From: Candidatus Planktophila sp.
GTDB lineage: Bacteria; Actinomycetota; Actinomycetes; Nanopelagicales; Nanopelagicaceae
Assembly: GCA_017858325.1 (NCBI GenBank)
Contig: JAFMBT010000013.1
Coordinates: 1-45,209, forward strand
Direction of reading: 5' to 3'
DNA: 45,209 nt
Of the stretch, positions 27,207 through 34,627 are shown piece by piece; the first letter of the stretch is position 1; every line of letters begins with the position of its first letter. Made by a program: the position numbers and the translations under genes. The notes beneath the pieces are model-generated. The model did no database searches, had not been told where the DNA came from, and saw only the letters and a list, made by a program, of their open reading frames with translations.

Positions 27207-27926
27207 CTACCGTGGACGATTCAAACCTGCTCGTACAAGACCTGCATGAAGGCGAATTGAAAGCGCTGCGATCTCCTTAGAGACTTCTTCAGCTCTCGCC
27301 TTTGAATCACTACTCTTTTGACGATTAAGTGGAGTCACCACTTGCTCAATCAGTCCGATCTCGCGATCCGCTGCCGATTTAAAAGAGCGAAGATGGCGTG
27401 GCTCAATGCCGAAAGCCGACATCTGGGCAACTGCTGTTGCGATGGCAAGTGAGTCTGCATCGTAGTGACGTCCTCGAATTGTGATCAGGCCGAAACTCTC
27501 AAGTTCGGTCAACGCTCCATCTGCGAGTCCGGATGCGCTTACCAGTTCCTCTCTGGAAAGACGCATCTCAGAGGATGGTGCGAAGTTGGCCGCTGAAAGT
27601 TCGCCATCAACTGTTGCAAGACCTAACGCTGGACGTGCAACTTTGTCGCTCGCTCCGGCAGGCTGTAACCCTCTATCCATAGCATCGAGATTTTCTTTAA
27701 TGACGCGTAATGGAAGGTATTGATCGCGCTGTGCAAGAAGAACATAGCGAAGGCGTTCGAGGTCAACGCTTGTGAACTTGCGATAGCCCGATGGTGTTCG
27801 TTGTGGCTCGATTAGACCTTCAGATTCCAAAAATCGAATCTTAGAAATTGTTATATCAGGAAAATCACCGCGTAGCTTTGATAAAACCTCACCAATACTT
27901 AAATAGGCACGGGCTGGAACACTCAT
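27207..27926 (-). CDS. ftsR: MerR-family cell-division regulator, FtsR/Rv1828-like
   Basis: A 239-residue MerR-family regulator. The N-terminal winged HTH (about 8-75) reads YLSIGEVLSKLRGDFPDIT then KIRFLESEGLIEP and PSGYRKF, the Rv1828/FtsR signature. The second half is an effector-like domain predicted to dimerise. In Corynebacterium the orthologue FtsR activates ftsZ. Its ATG shares one base with the garA stop (TAATG) and has a GGGGAG Shine-Dalgarno, so the two are coupled. The symbol rests on sequence pattern and synteny, not on an experiment in this organism. Confidence 0.85.
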   Translation of the reverse strand: MSVPARAYLSIGEVLSKLRGDFPDITISKIRFLESEGLIEPQRTPSGYRKFTSVDLERLRYVLLAQRDQYLPLRVIKENLDAMDRGLQPAGASDKVARPALGLATVDGELSAANFAPSSEMRLSREELVSASGLADGALTELESFGLITIRGRHYDADSLAIATAVAQMSAFGIEPRHLRSFKSAADREIGLIEQVVTPLNRQKSSDSKARAEEVSKEIAALSIRLHAGLVRAGLNRPR

Positions 27927-28402
27927 TACTTCTCCCCTATCGATTTTTTCTGTCCGGTGATGAAGACCAGATGGAATTTTCCAACCTGTACTTGATCACC
28001 GCTCTGTAGCTTATGTTTTTCAATATTCTGAGAATTTATATATGTGCCATTCAAACTATTTGAGTCCGCTATTTCAAAGACTGATTCGCTCGGAAGAAAA
28101 GATATAGCTGCATGTTTGCGTGAAACAGTGACATCGTCGAGAAAAACCTCACTATCGTTTGATCGGCCAATCGTGCATCCTTGTCTGGTGATCAGATAGC
28201 GGGAACCTTTCGCAGGACCTTTATGAATCAGGAGCATCGCCTTGTCGGCTGGTCCGTTCAGAATCTGATCGACCGTCTCTTTCTCCGATTCGGAGACCGA
28301 GTCCAAAAGCTCTGAGAGAAGCGATGAGGCGCTATCCGCCACCGGCTCATTTCCTCCGAGGCGTAGGGTGGTGGTGAGCTCGGATTTACTTGGAGAATCC
28401 AC
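27926..28402 (-). CDS. garA: FHA-domain protein GarA
   Basis: A 158-residue protein (start GTG at 28400-28402; an alternative TTG at 28429 gives 167). The forkhead-associated domain occupies about residues 60-150 with GRSNDSEVFLDDVTVSRKHA and NSLNGTYI. Near the N-terminus a Thr triplet in SELTTTLRL corresponds to the phosphorylated ETT motif of mycobacterial GarA. In that system PknB/PknG phosphorylation makes the FHA domain fold back and release 2-oxoglutarate enzymes. No kinase gene is in this window. It is the first gene of the regulatory operon and has a good promoter upstream. Confidence 0.87.
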   Translation of the reverse strand: MDSPSKSELTTTLRLGGNEPVADSASSLLSELLDSVSESEKETVDQILNGPADKAMLLIHKGPAKGSRYLITRQGCTIGRSNDSEVFLDDVTVSRKHAAISFLPSESVFEIADSNSLNGTYINSQNIEKHKLQSGDQVQVGKFHLVFITGQKKSIGEK

Positions 28403-28455
28403 AGTGCACCTATCCTCCCCTTGCGACAAACTCGTTTAACATCAACTAGAGGCTG

Positions 28456-28484
28456 ACACTAGATTGCCCCGTTCGATAAATCAA
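28456..28484 (-). promoter_or_regulatory. Putative promoter of garA-ftsR-DUF151-MerR operon (-35 TTGATT, 17, -10 TAGTGT)
   Basis: On the minus strand TTGATT (28479-28484) is followed after exactly 17 bases by TAGTGT (28456-28461). The 85-111 bp gap between gcvH and garA is otherwise unexplained. The spacer begins with TATCGA, a partial match to the repeat found at 33021-33245. Confidence 0.55.
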
Positions 28485-28514
28485 GTGGGAGTTATACGGG
28501 CAGAGGGTGGAGAT

Positions 28515-28892
28515 TTACGCGGTAATGTGACGATACTGCTCTGCAGTCAGCAGCGCGGTCGGGATTTGCGAGACCTCAATGTCGGCCAGCCATCCTGCGC
28601 CGTAAGGATCACTATTGAGCAACTCTGGCGATTGATTTAGGCCGTCATTCACAGCAACAACTCTTCCAGAGACAGGCGAAAAGATTTCAGATACGCTCTT
28701 TGTTGATTCAACTTCACCACAAACCTTATCGGCGGTAACCGACTCACCGATCTTTGGTAGCTGGACATAGACGATGTCTCCCAGCGCCGCTTGTGCAAAA
28801 TCGGTAATCCCCATTCGAATTACAGTGGGAGAGGAAGCTGAGACCCATTCATGCTCTTTTGTATATTTGAGCGAATCCGGAATCAATGACAT
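28515..28892 (-). CDS. gcvH: Glycine cleavage system H protein
   Basis: A 125-residue lipoyl carrier protein of the glycine cleavage system. The lipoylated lysine is Lys65 in EVESTKSVSE; the N-terminal LKYTKEHEWV and the GITDFAQAALGDIVYV block are standard. The ATG at 28890-28892 is chosen for its AGGGAG Shine-Dalgarno 6 bases upstream; the open frame extends 14 residues further but would start in the pgsA-like region. It follows the pgsA-like gene by 38 bp and precedes garA. Confidence 0.96.
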   Translation of the reverse strand: MSLIPDSLKYTKEHEWVSASSPTVIRMGITDFAQAALGDIVYVQLPKIGESVTADKVCGEVESTKSVSEIFSPVSGRVVAVNDGLNQSPELLNSDPYGAGWLADIEVSQIPTALLTAEQYRHITA

Positions 28893-28930
28893 GACGTTCT
28901 CCCTTGAGTTTTTCCCATCTCTGACAAGTC

Positions 28931-29494
28931 TCACACTCTAATAGTTTTCAGGGCAGTCAGGAAGTATGAAACTCCCGTGGCTAGGTAGAGAGCCACACCC
29001 CAGAGCGCAAAGGCCCATCCAAAGATGAAAGCCGCCGCGCCGATCCACGAAGTATTGAGTGCGAGTAGCAGAAATGGGAAGGCGTAGAGAAGGTTGAAGG
29101 TTGCCGCTTTTCCTAAGAAAGTCACCGTTAGAGGTGGCTTCTTCTTGATTGCCAAGAGCGCTGTAACAATAGCCAATACCGCATCGCGCGAAACCAAAAT
29201 GATGACTAACCAGAGTGGAACCGCTTCGCGAATTACTAAGACAATCAGCGTTGAGATGATGTATAGGCGATCAATCGTTGGATCCATAATCTCGCCCAAC
29301 TTTGATTCTTGTCCAAGGGCTCGAGCGAGTTTTCCATCAAAGTAATCAGTTGCCCCACCGATTGCTAAGACAACAATGGCCCAGACATCAGATTCTGGGA
29401 CAAGAGCAAGGTAGATAAAAAGTGGAATGCCTAACGCTCGGAGTGCTGTGAGACCATTAGGCCAGGTCAGAATCGAAGGTTTCTCGGCGCTCAT
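28931..29494 (-). CDS. CDP-alcohol phosphatidyltransferase (PgsA-like)
   Basis: A 187-residue integral membrane enzyme. The CDP-alcohol signature, with three catalytic aspartates, is clear in TDYFDGKLARALGQ followed by GEIMDPTIDR. Several hydrophobic helices surround it. Position next to gcvH and garA matches Rv1822 (pgsA2) of M. tuberculosis. It most likely makes phosphatidylglycerol phosphate, cardiolipin or a related phospholipid; the acceptor alcohol cannot be assigned from the motif alone. It starts 5 bp after cmk-der ends and is probably in its operon. Confidence 0.85.
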   Translation of the reverse strand: MSAEKPSILTWPNGLTALRALGIPLFIYLALVPESDVWAIVVLAIGGATDYFDGKLARALGQESKLGEIMDPTIDRLYIISTLIVLVIREAVPLWLVIILVSRDAVLAIVTALLAIKKKPPLTVTFLGKAATFNLLYAFPFLLLALNTSWIGAAAFIFGWAFALWGVALYLATGVSYFLTALKTIRV

Positions 29495-29498
29495 CAGA

Positions 29499-31469
29499 TT
29501 ACCCTTGCTCTTTATCTCGCTCTTTTACGCGAATAGCGACTTGAACTGGAGTACCAGGGAAACCGAACTCTTCACGTAGGCGACGTTCAATAAATCGTCG
29601 GTAGGAAGCTTCGATCCAGCCACTTGAGAAGACCACAAACTTTGGCGGTGCAATACCAGCCTGGGTCGCATAGTAAATCTTTGGCTGCTTTCCACCTCGT
29701 ACTGGTGGGGGCGTTGCGCCAATGAGAGCCCCCAAGAAAGAGTTGAGCTTCGATGTAGGGACTCGACGCTCCCATGAATCTAGAGCAGTTCGAATTGCGG
29801 GGGCAAGACGATCGCGATGCCACCCAGTCTTAGCTGCGACGTTGACGCGTTGTGCCCACTCCACTTGATCTAAATGTCGATCAATTTCACGATCGAGTTG
29901 ATCACGGCGATCCTCATCTACCAGATCCCACTTATTCATGACGAGTACTAACGCTTTCCCTGCTTCCTCAACCATTGTGATGACACGCAAATCTTGTTCT
30001 GAGATTGGTTGTGAGGCATCAAGAACAACGACGGCGCACTCACATCTTTCTAACGCTGCTTGCGTGCGCAGCGTTGCGTAATAATCGGTACCACTTGCCT
30101 GATTGGCACGCTTTTTCAATCCTGCCGTATCAACGAATCGCCAGATTGATCCACCAAAATCAATCAGTGAATCAACTGGGTCGCGTGTTGTTCCAGCGAC
30201 GTCATCAACAATCGATAGTGATTCTCCCGCTAGCGCATTAAGCAGACTTGATTTTCCGACGTTGGGACGTCCGATCAAAGCTATACGGCGGTAACCATCT
30301 TGAGCTTGCGCTCCACCGACTTCTGGCAATTCGCGCACTATTAAATCTAGGAGATCACCGCTCCCCCGACCGTGCAGCGCTGAGACAAAGCAGGGTTGTC
30401 CAAGACCAAGATTCCACAAGGCGTGAGCATCTGATTCGTCTGAATCTCCATCAACTTTATTTGCAACAAGAATTGTTGGCTTCTTTGCTTTTCGCAGCTC
30501 TTGTACAAGAATGTCATCTTCGTCGAGCGCTCCCACATGTGCATCGACAACAAAGGCGAGAACATCTGCCTCTTCCATTGCACGTTCTGCACCGGCAGAA
30601 ACTTGAACTGAAATACCATCTGGTTTCGATTCCCAACCACCAGTATCCATGATGATAAATCTGCGACCATTCCATTCGCATTCATAGGAGACACGATCAC
30701 GAGTAACACCAGGAGTATCTTCAACGATAGCTTCACGGCGACCGAGGAAGCGATTGATCAACGTTGACTTACCTACATTGGGACGCCCGAGTATTGCAAC
30801 AATTGGTAGCCCCAAGAGATTTCTCTCTTTCAATAGCTCCCATATACGCTCGATGGTTTCCTCAAGATTGAGCATTGTTGAATCAACGATCACCGCATCA
30901 CTTGCTGTACTTAATGGAGAAACAGCTCGTGTGGAATCAATGTGATCGCGTTCGCTTAAGGATTGCCCTATCGCCTCTGCTCCATGTTGCGCACCAAGCT
31001 CGGTATCACGTCGCAACGCACGCGCTTGTAGATCTGCCGTTAAAAATACTTTCATCGCTGCATGTGGCGCGACTACGGTTCCGATGTCGCGACCTTCAAC
31101 AACTATTCCGCGGTCTGCCTTATCAATAATCTTTCGTTGCAGTGTTAGTAACTCGGCGCGAATCTGTGGGATGGCGCTGATTGCACTTACCGCTGCAGTA
31201 ACTTTTTCAGATCGAATCTCTTCTGTAAGATCCGTATCACCACAAAAAATTTGTGGCTTGGTTGGATCAGATACAAATCGAATCGGGGAAGTTTTCAATC
31301 CCTGAATAATTGCGTGAGGCTCAGCGCTATCAAGTGCGAGCGATAACCATGTGACAGCACGATAAAGTGCGCCGGTATCTAAATAATTCCAGCCAGCTCT
31401 TCGTGCGATTTCACGGGATGTACTTGATTTTCCCGCTCCGCTAGGACCATCTATTGCTATGACGATCAT
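29499..31469 (-). CDS. cmk-der: Bifunctional cytidylate kinase / GTPase Der
   Basis: One uninterrupted 656-residue frame joins two enzymes. Residues 1-215 are CMP kinase (P-loop GPSGAGKSS at 8-16, EGRDIG near 125-130). Residues 220-656 are the ribosome-assembly GTPase Der (EngA), with two G domains: GRPNVGKST at 228-236, NKVD at 337-340, second P-loop at about 400-408, NKWD later, then the KH-like domain. There is no linker beyond a few residues. Fused Cmk-Der exists in other actinobacteria, where the two genes are also often adjacent. Fusion links pyrimidine nucleotide supply with 50S maturation physically; whether it matters is unknown. Confidence 0.95.
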   Translation of the reverse strand: MIVIAIDGPSGAGKSSTSREIARRAGWNYLDTGALYRAVTWLSLALDSAEPHAIIQGLKTSPIRFVSDPTKPQIFCGDTDLTEEIRSEKVTAAVSAISAIPQIRAELLTLQRKIIDKADRGIVVEGRDIGTVVAPHAAMKVFLTADLQARALRRDTELGAQHGAEAIGQSLSERDHIDSTRAVSPLSTASDAVIVDSTMLNLEETIERIWELLKERNLLGLPIVAILGRPNVGKSTLINRFLGRREAIVEDTPGVTRDRVSYECEWNGRRFIIMDTGGWESKPDGISVQVSAGAERAMEEADVLAFVVDAHVGALDEDDILVQELRKAKKPTILVANKVDGDSDESDAHALWNLGLGQPCFVSALHGRGSGDLLDLIVRELPEVGGAQAQDGYRRIALIGRPNVGKSSLLNALAGESLSIVDDVAGTTRDPVDSLIDFGGSIWRFVDTAGLKKRANQASGTDYYATLRTQAALERCECAVVVLDASQPISEQDLRVITMVEEAGKALVLVMNKWDLVDEDRRDQLDREIDRHLDQVEWAQRVNVAAKTGWHRDRLAPAIRTALDSWERRVPTSKLNSFLGALIGATPPPVRGGKQPKIYYATQAGIAPPKFVVFSSGWIEASYRRFIERRLREEFGFPGTPVQVAIRVKERDKEQG

Positions 31470-31535
31470 CTATCGGCTCTCTTCATCAAATTTTAGGAAA
31501 ACACTCAACGTGCAATTAATTCGTGCATCGCTATT

Positions 31536-32600
31536 CTACCGAGAAGGATGAACCTTCCATCCCTGTTCTTGTAGATGCGACATCACCTTTTGACCATCCT
31601 GAGGTGCAAAAGAGAGTGTGATCAAGCCAGTTTCTTGTCCTGGAGTATGTTCTATCTGGAGATCCTCAATGTTGACCTGAATCTGAGCGCACGATTCAAT
31701 AATTGCAGCGAGTTGTCCTGGCTTGTCATCGATAACTACTGCTACGAGGAAATATTCACGAGACTGTCCACCATGCTTTCCGGGAATGCGTGCTCGTCCT
31801 CGTCTTCCTGATGCAATCACTTCTTGCGCAACGGCGTTCTCATCCAACCCTGCAATGAAGGCGGAAAGATCGTTTTGTAGACTTATCAGCAAAGGACGCA
31901 ACGCTTCTGCATTGCCGCTGAGGATCTGGCCCCAAAGCTCTGGATTTGAATCGGCTAATCGCGTCGTATCTCGTAGGCCGCTTCCCGCCAGTTCGAGGTC
32001 TTCCTCATGAGCCCTATTGAGCGAGCCCGCTAATAGCGATGAAAGAATTTGAGGAAGATGGCTCACCTGAGCCACGGCTCGATCATGGTCGGCGGCGCTG
32101 CGGATCATCAGCGCTCCCCCACAGATCGCGATGACCTCCTTCACGTGCGCAAGTAAAGATGGATCAACTCCCTCTGAGGTCAAGACCCACGGCCGGCCAA
32201 TAAAGAGATCGCCACGCGCCGACTCCGGACCACTGACTTCGCGCCCCGCCATCGGATGCGTCGGTGCGAAGAAAGCCGCATCAAGGGAGGTTTTCGATAT
32301 ATCAAGTAGAGGTTTAGTTTTAATGCTGCTGACATCCATAACCCTCAAGCCAGGGTTTCGAGATAATTCCTCGGCTACCACGTGAGCAATAACCTCTGGC
32401 GGGGTAGCAACGATGCAGAGTTGCTCCAAGGAGAGATTTTCATCGTCGAGGTCATCAAGAAGGTCGCGTGCAAGAGCTTCGGCTCGAGCCTCCGAATCTC
32501 TGATCGAAACCTTTACCCCGGCCCCTTTGAGAGCAAGTCCTATCGATGTTCCTATTAATCCAGCGCCGACAATACGTATGTGTGTGAGTTTTTCCGCCAT
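31536..32600 (-). CDS. tyrA: Prephenate dehydrogenase
   Basis: A 354-residue NAD(P)-dependent enzyme of tyrosine synthesis. The Rossmann motif IVGAGLIGTS lies near residue 8-17, the prephenate site includes the APTHPMAGRE segment, and a C-terminal ACT domain (from about 275, FLVAVVIDDKPGQLAAIIE) probably gives feedback control. The ATG at 32598-32600 is one base downstream of the aroH stop; the upstream open extension overlaps aroH and is rejected. AroH and TyrA together run chorismate to prephenate to 4-hydroxyphenylpyruvate. Confidence 0.95.
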   Translation of the reverse strand: MAEKLTHIRIVGAGLIGTSIGLALKGAGVKVSIRDSEARAEALARDLLDDLDDENLSLEQLCIVATPPEVIAHVVAEELSRNPGLRVMDVSSIKTKPLLDISKTSLDAAFFAPTHPMAGREVSGPESARGDLFIGRPWVLTSEGVDPSLLAHVKEVIAICGGALMIRSAADHDRAVAQVSHLPQILSSLLAGSLNRAHEEDLELAGSGLRDTTRLADSNPELWGQILSGNAEALRPLLISLQNDLSAFIAGLDENAVAQEVIASGRRGRARIPGKHGGQSREYFLVAVVIDDKPGQLAAIIESCAQIQVNIEDLQIEHTPGQETGLITLSFAPQDGQKVMSHLQEQGWKVHPSR

Positions 32601-32601
32601 T

Positions 32602-32967
32602 TTATTGGGCGATATCTCGTCTAAGAGCGGTCGCACCGTGGAGGTAGATATGCGAAATCTCCTCGATTTCACGCTCAGTATTGCAGTGAACCATCACTCT
32701 CAAGACGCGAGGTAGGGCCCCTGGAACATCAATTTCTACCGCGCAGATAAGCGGCACTGATTGAAAACCAACCTCACGCGCATAGGCTGCGGGAAAGGCG
32801 GCGTTGAGATCCGGGGTCACAGTGAGAATCACCGAGATCACATCACGCGGTGTGAGCCCATTGGCCTCCAAAAGAGCTAAAAGTAACTCTTTTGTGGCAT
32901 CGGCCATCGCCGGGACTGTATTGGCCTTTAACTGAGTGGCTCCCCGAATTGCGCGAACATGGCTCAT
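32602..32967 (-). CDS. aroH: Chorismate mutase, AroH class
   Basis: A 121-residue monofunctional chorismate mutase of the trimeric AroH fold. Blocks typical of the class are VRAIRGATQL, SVILTVTPDLNAAFPA, and GALPRVLRVMVHCNT, carrying the active-site arginines and glutamate. It catalyses chorismate to prephenate. ATG at 32965-32967, 6 bases after TATCCT, so probably leaderless. The gene is followed by tyrA with a one-base gap (TAAATG). Confidence 0.95.
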   Translation of the reverse strand: MSHVRAIRGATQLKANTVPAMADATKELLLALLEANGLTPRDVISVILTVTPDLNAAFPAAYAREVGFQSVPLICAVEIDVPGALPRVLRVMVHCNTEREIEEISHIYLHGATALRRDIAQ

Positions 32968-32973
32968 GGGAAA

Positions 32974-32979
32974 AGGATA
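32974..32979 (-). promoter_or_regulatory. Putative -10 element for leaderless aroH-tyrA mRNA
   Basis: TATCCT on the minus strand ends 6 bases before the ATG at 32967, with no Shine-Dalgarno. It separates aroH-tyrA from the repeat region further upstream. Confidence 0.5.
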
Positions 32980-33036
32980 ACCCCTAACCCCACAATGGCG
33001 CTCTTCTCTTTATGCATGTTTATCGATAAATAAATA

Positions 33037-33138
33037 TCAAGACAAACAAGCTTTTCTCCCCGATAAATTCCAGCTCTCACGATACGACCGCCGCATCTCT
33101 GAATCTAAAATATCGATAAAGAAGTTATTCCGAGGCAT
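33037..33138 (-). CDS. Doubtful 33-residue small ORF inside the repeat array
   Basis: On the minus strand an ATG at 33136-33138 opens a 33-codon frame ending in TGA at 33037-33039. The predicted peptide begins MPRNNFFIDILDSE and contains charged and aromatic residues. There is no Shine-Dalgarno and no correctly spaced -10 before it. The frame is open upstream as well, so it may be chance. It is listed only because it occupies otherwise gene-free DNA. Confidence 0.15.
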   Translation of the reverse strand: MPRNNFFIDILDSEMRRSYRESWNLSGRKACLS

Positions 33139-33183
33139 ATCGAGCGCAAAATGGAAAGTAATTATCGATAAAACTGTATTTAC

Positions 33184-33212
33184 TTGACTGGTAAATAAAG
33201 TATCGATAAATT
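33184..33212 (+). promoter_or_regulatory. Putative rightward promoter overlapping a TATCGATAAA copy
   Basis: TTGACT (33184-33189), a 17-base spacer and TAAATT (33207-33212) form a good sigma-70-type promoter. The -10 hexamer overlaps the last four bases of the repeat copy at 33201-33210. Transcription would run into the 3' end of rluB in antisense. A protein bound to the repeat would block it. Confidence 0.4.
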
Positions 33213-33245
33213 GCTTTAACGGTATATAGTTACGATATCTATAAA

Positions 33246-33962
33246 TTAATTAATGTCTAAAGCGTTTCGTAGATTTACCAATTCACCGTCATTAAGATCT
33301 CGCCATCGTCCGGGTGGGGTATCCCCCAAACTGATGGGACCAAAGTTGGTTCGGATCAGCCGTAGGAGGCGAAGGTCCACAGCCTCCATGAGTCGACGAA
33401 TAATGTGATAGCGACCCTCATGAATGCTGACTTCGATCCACTGCGGCGACAGGTGCTTGAAGGAGAGCACTCTCCCCATCCCATCCTCGAGCTCGATCCC
33501 CTTCAGCAAGATCTTGTCGACACCTGGTGGGAGTTGTCCTTCGAACTCGATCAGGTAGCTCTTGACCAAACCGTAGGAGGGGTGTGTCGCGCGGAAGGTC
33601 AGATCTCCATCATTTGTGAGCAAGATCAGCCCCTCTGAGTCCTTATCCAGTCGACCTACATGGAAGAGACGCTCCTTGCGGAAGTCAATAAAGTCGGCGA
33701 GTGAAGGCCTGCCTTCTGGGTCATACATTGTAGACAAAACACCCTTTGGTTTATGAAGTACCAAATAAGACTTAGTCAAAGTTGCCGTTATTGTCTCACC
33801 ATCAACCATTACTTTAACCTTTGACGTATCAAATTTCGCTCCGAGCTCTCGAATGATCTCTCCGTCGACGCTCACCCGGCCATCTTGGATCAGTTCATCG
33901 GCTCCGCGACGCGAGGTCACTCCAGCGTCGGCAATAATTTTGTTCAGGCGTGTAAGGCTCAT
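33246..33962 (-). CDS. rluB: Ribosomal large-subunit pseudouridine synthase, RluB/RsuA family
   Basis: A 238-residue enzyme with an N-terminal S4 RNA-binding domain (1-60) and a pseudouridine synthase domain with catalytic Asp106 in GRLDKDSEGL. It modifies 23S rRNA. Position scpA-scpB-rluB matches other actinobacteria. Composition is patchy: 33301-33360 has 36 G+C of 60, 33721-33780 has 19 of 60 and 33841-33900 has 35 of 60. ATG start at 33960-33962; no strong Shine-Dalgarno was seen. Confidence 0.93.
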   Translation of the reverse strand: MSLTRLNKIIADAGVTSRRGADELIQDGRVSVDGEIIRELGAKFDTSKVKVMVDGETITATLTKSYLVLHKPKGVLSTMYDPEGRPSLADFIDFRKERLFHVGRLDKDSEGLILLTNDGDLTFRATHPSYGLVKSYLIEFEGQLPPGVDKILLKGIELEDGMGRVLSFKHLSPQWIEVSIHEGRYHIIRRLMEAVDLRLLRLIRTNFGPISLGDTPPGRWRDLNDGELVNLRNALDIN

Positions 33963-33995
33963 ATGAAGGCTATCCGTTCTCGACAGTCTTAAGGG

Positions 33996-34013
33996 GCGCC
34001 CTCAACTGGGCGC
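33996..34013. other. Perfect GC-rich hairpin between scpB and rluB
   Basis: GCGCCC TCAACT GGGCGC forms a 6-bp perfect stem with a 6-base loop in the 113-bp gap between scpB and rluB. Neither side has a T tract, so it does not look like a standard intrinsic terminator. It may be a processing or mRNA-stability element, or a factor-dependent termination site. The rest of the gap (33963-34075) shows no gene. Confidence 0.4.
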
Positions 34014-34075
34014 AGGCCTACTTTACTTGTGACAGGGGTGGTAAGGCAAAACCAGCTGAGCGAGCTAGTCCGCGA

Positions 34076-34627
34076 TTAGTCGGTGAGGCTCTCCAGGATC
34101 TCATCGAGGCCATCGAGATCAGGAAGGTGCGGAGCCAAGGGCGAGAGATCATCAAGGGATTTAAGGCCCAAGCGCTCCAGGAAGTAACTGGTCGTCTTGT
34201 ACAAGATCGCCCCAGTCTCATTTTCGACGCCGTACTCCTCCACTAGGCCACGATTGACCAGGGTCTTCATCACCGCCTCAACATTGACCCCTCGAATCGC
34301 TGAAACTCGAGCCCTGGACACAGGCTGGCGATAGGCGATCACCGCCAAAGTCTCCAGAGCTGCCTGGGTGAGGCGGTTCTGCTGGCCATCGAGAACGAAC
34401 TTCTCCACGGTTGGAGCGCAATCTGGGTGGCTGTAGAAGCGCCATCCCCCGTTGATCGCCTTGAGGGTAAAGCCTCGATCCTCGTACGAATGGGTGAGGC
34501 GGTTGAGAGCCTCGACAACGACATCGACTGGAACCTCCAAAACAGTGGCCAAGGTGAGCTCACTGACTGGCTCATCGACCACCATGAGGATCGCCTCTAT
34601 TGATCTATCAACTTCTACATTAGACAT
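34076..34627 (-). CDS. scpB: Segregation and condensation protein B
   Basis: A 183-residue kleisin-associated winged-helix protein of the SMC-ScpAB condensin complex. Tandem wHTH regions are recognisable (SIEAILMVVDEPVSELTLA at the N-terminus and QAALETLAVIAYRQPVSRA in the second domain). The ATG at 34625-34627 with GAGGA upstream is preferred to the longer frame. It overlaps scpA by 8 bp. GC is high (38 of 60 in 34321-34380) compared with flanking genes. Confidence 0.93.
   Translation of the reverse strand: MSNVEVDRSIEAILMVVDEPVSELTLATVLEVPVDVVVEALNRLTHSYEDRGFTLKAINGGWRFYSHPDCAPTVEKFVLDGQQNRLTQAALETLAVIAYRQPVSRARVSAIRGVNVEAVMKTLVNRGLVEEYGVENETGAILYKTTSYFLERLGLKSLDDLSPLAPHLPDLDGLDEILESLTD

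Larger units (their letters stand above)
33021..33245 (+). repeat. Iteron-like array of TATCGATAAA direct repeats
   Basis: This AT-rich stretch (82 G+C of 240 bases over 33001-33240) between rluB and aroH contains four exact copies of TATCGATAAA at 33021, 33111, 33163 and 33201. A one-mismatch copy (TATCTATAAA) starts at 33236 and a weaker copy ending CGATAAA starts at 33058. All share the same orientation and each core is the palindrome TATCGATA. Start-to-start spacings are 37, 53, 52, 38 and 35. There is no annotated gene in the 278-bp gap. The pattern is that of a multi-copy protein-binding site (operator, centromere or iterons); no known actinobacterial motif was recognised. Confidence 0.8.

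Noticed and set aside
33253-33408. 51-residue plus-strand frame antisense to rluB
   Set aside because: Arg/Ser-rich composition typical of an antisense shadow of a GC-rich gene; rluB is clearly real.
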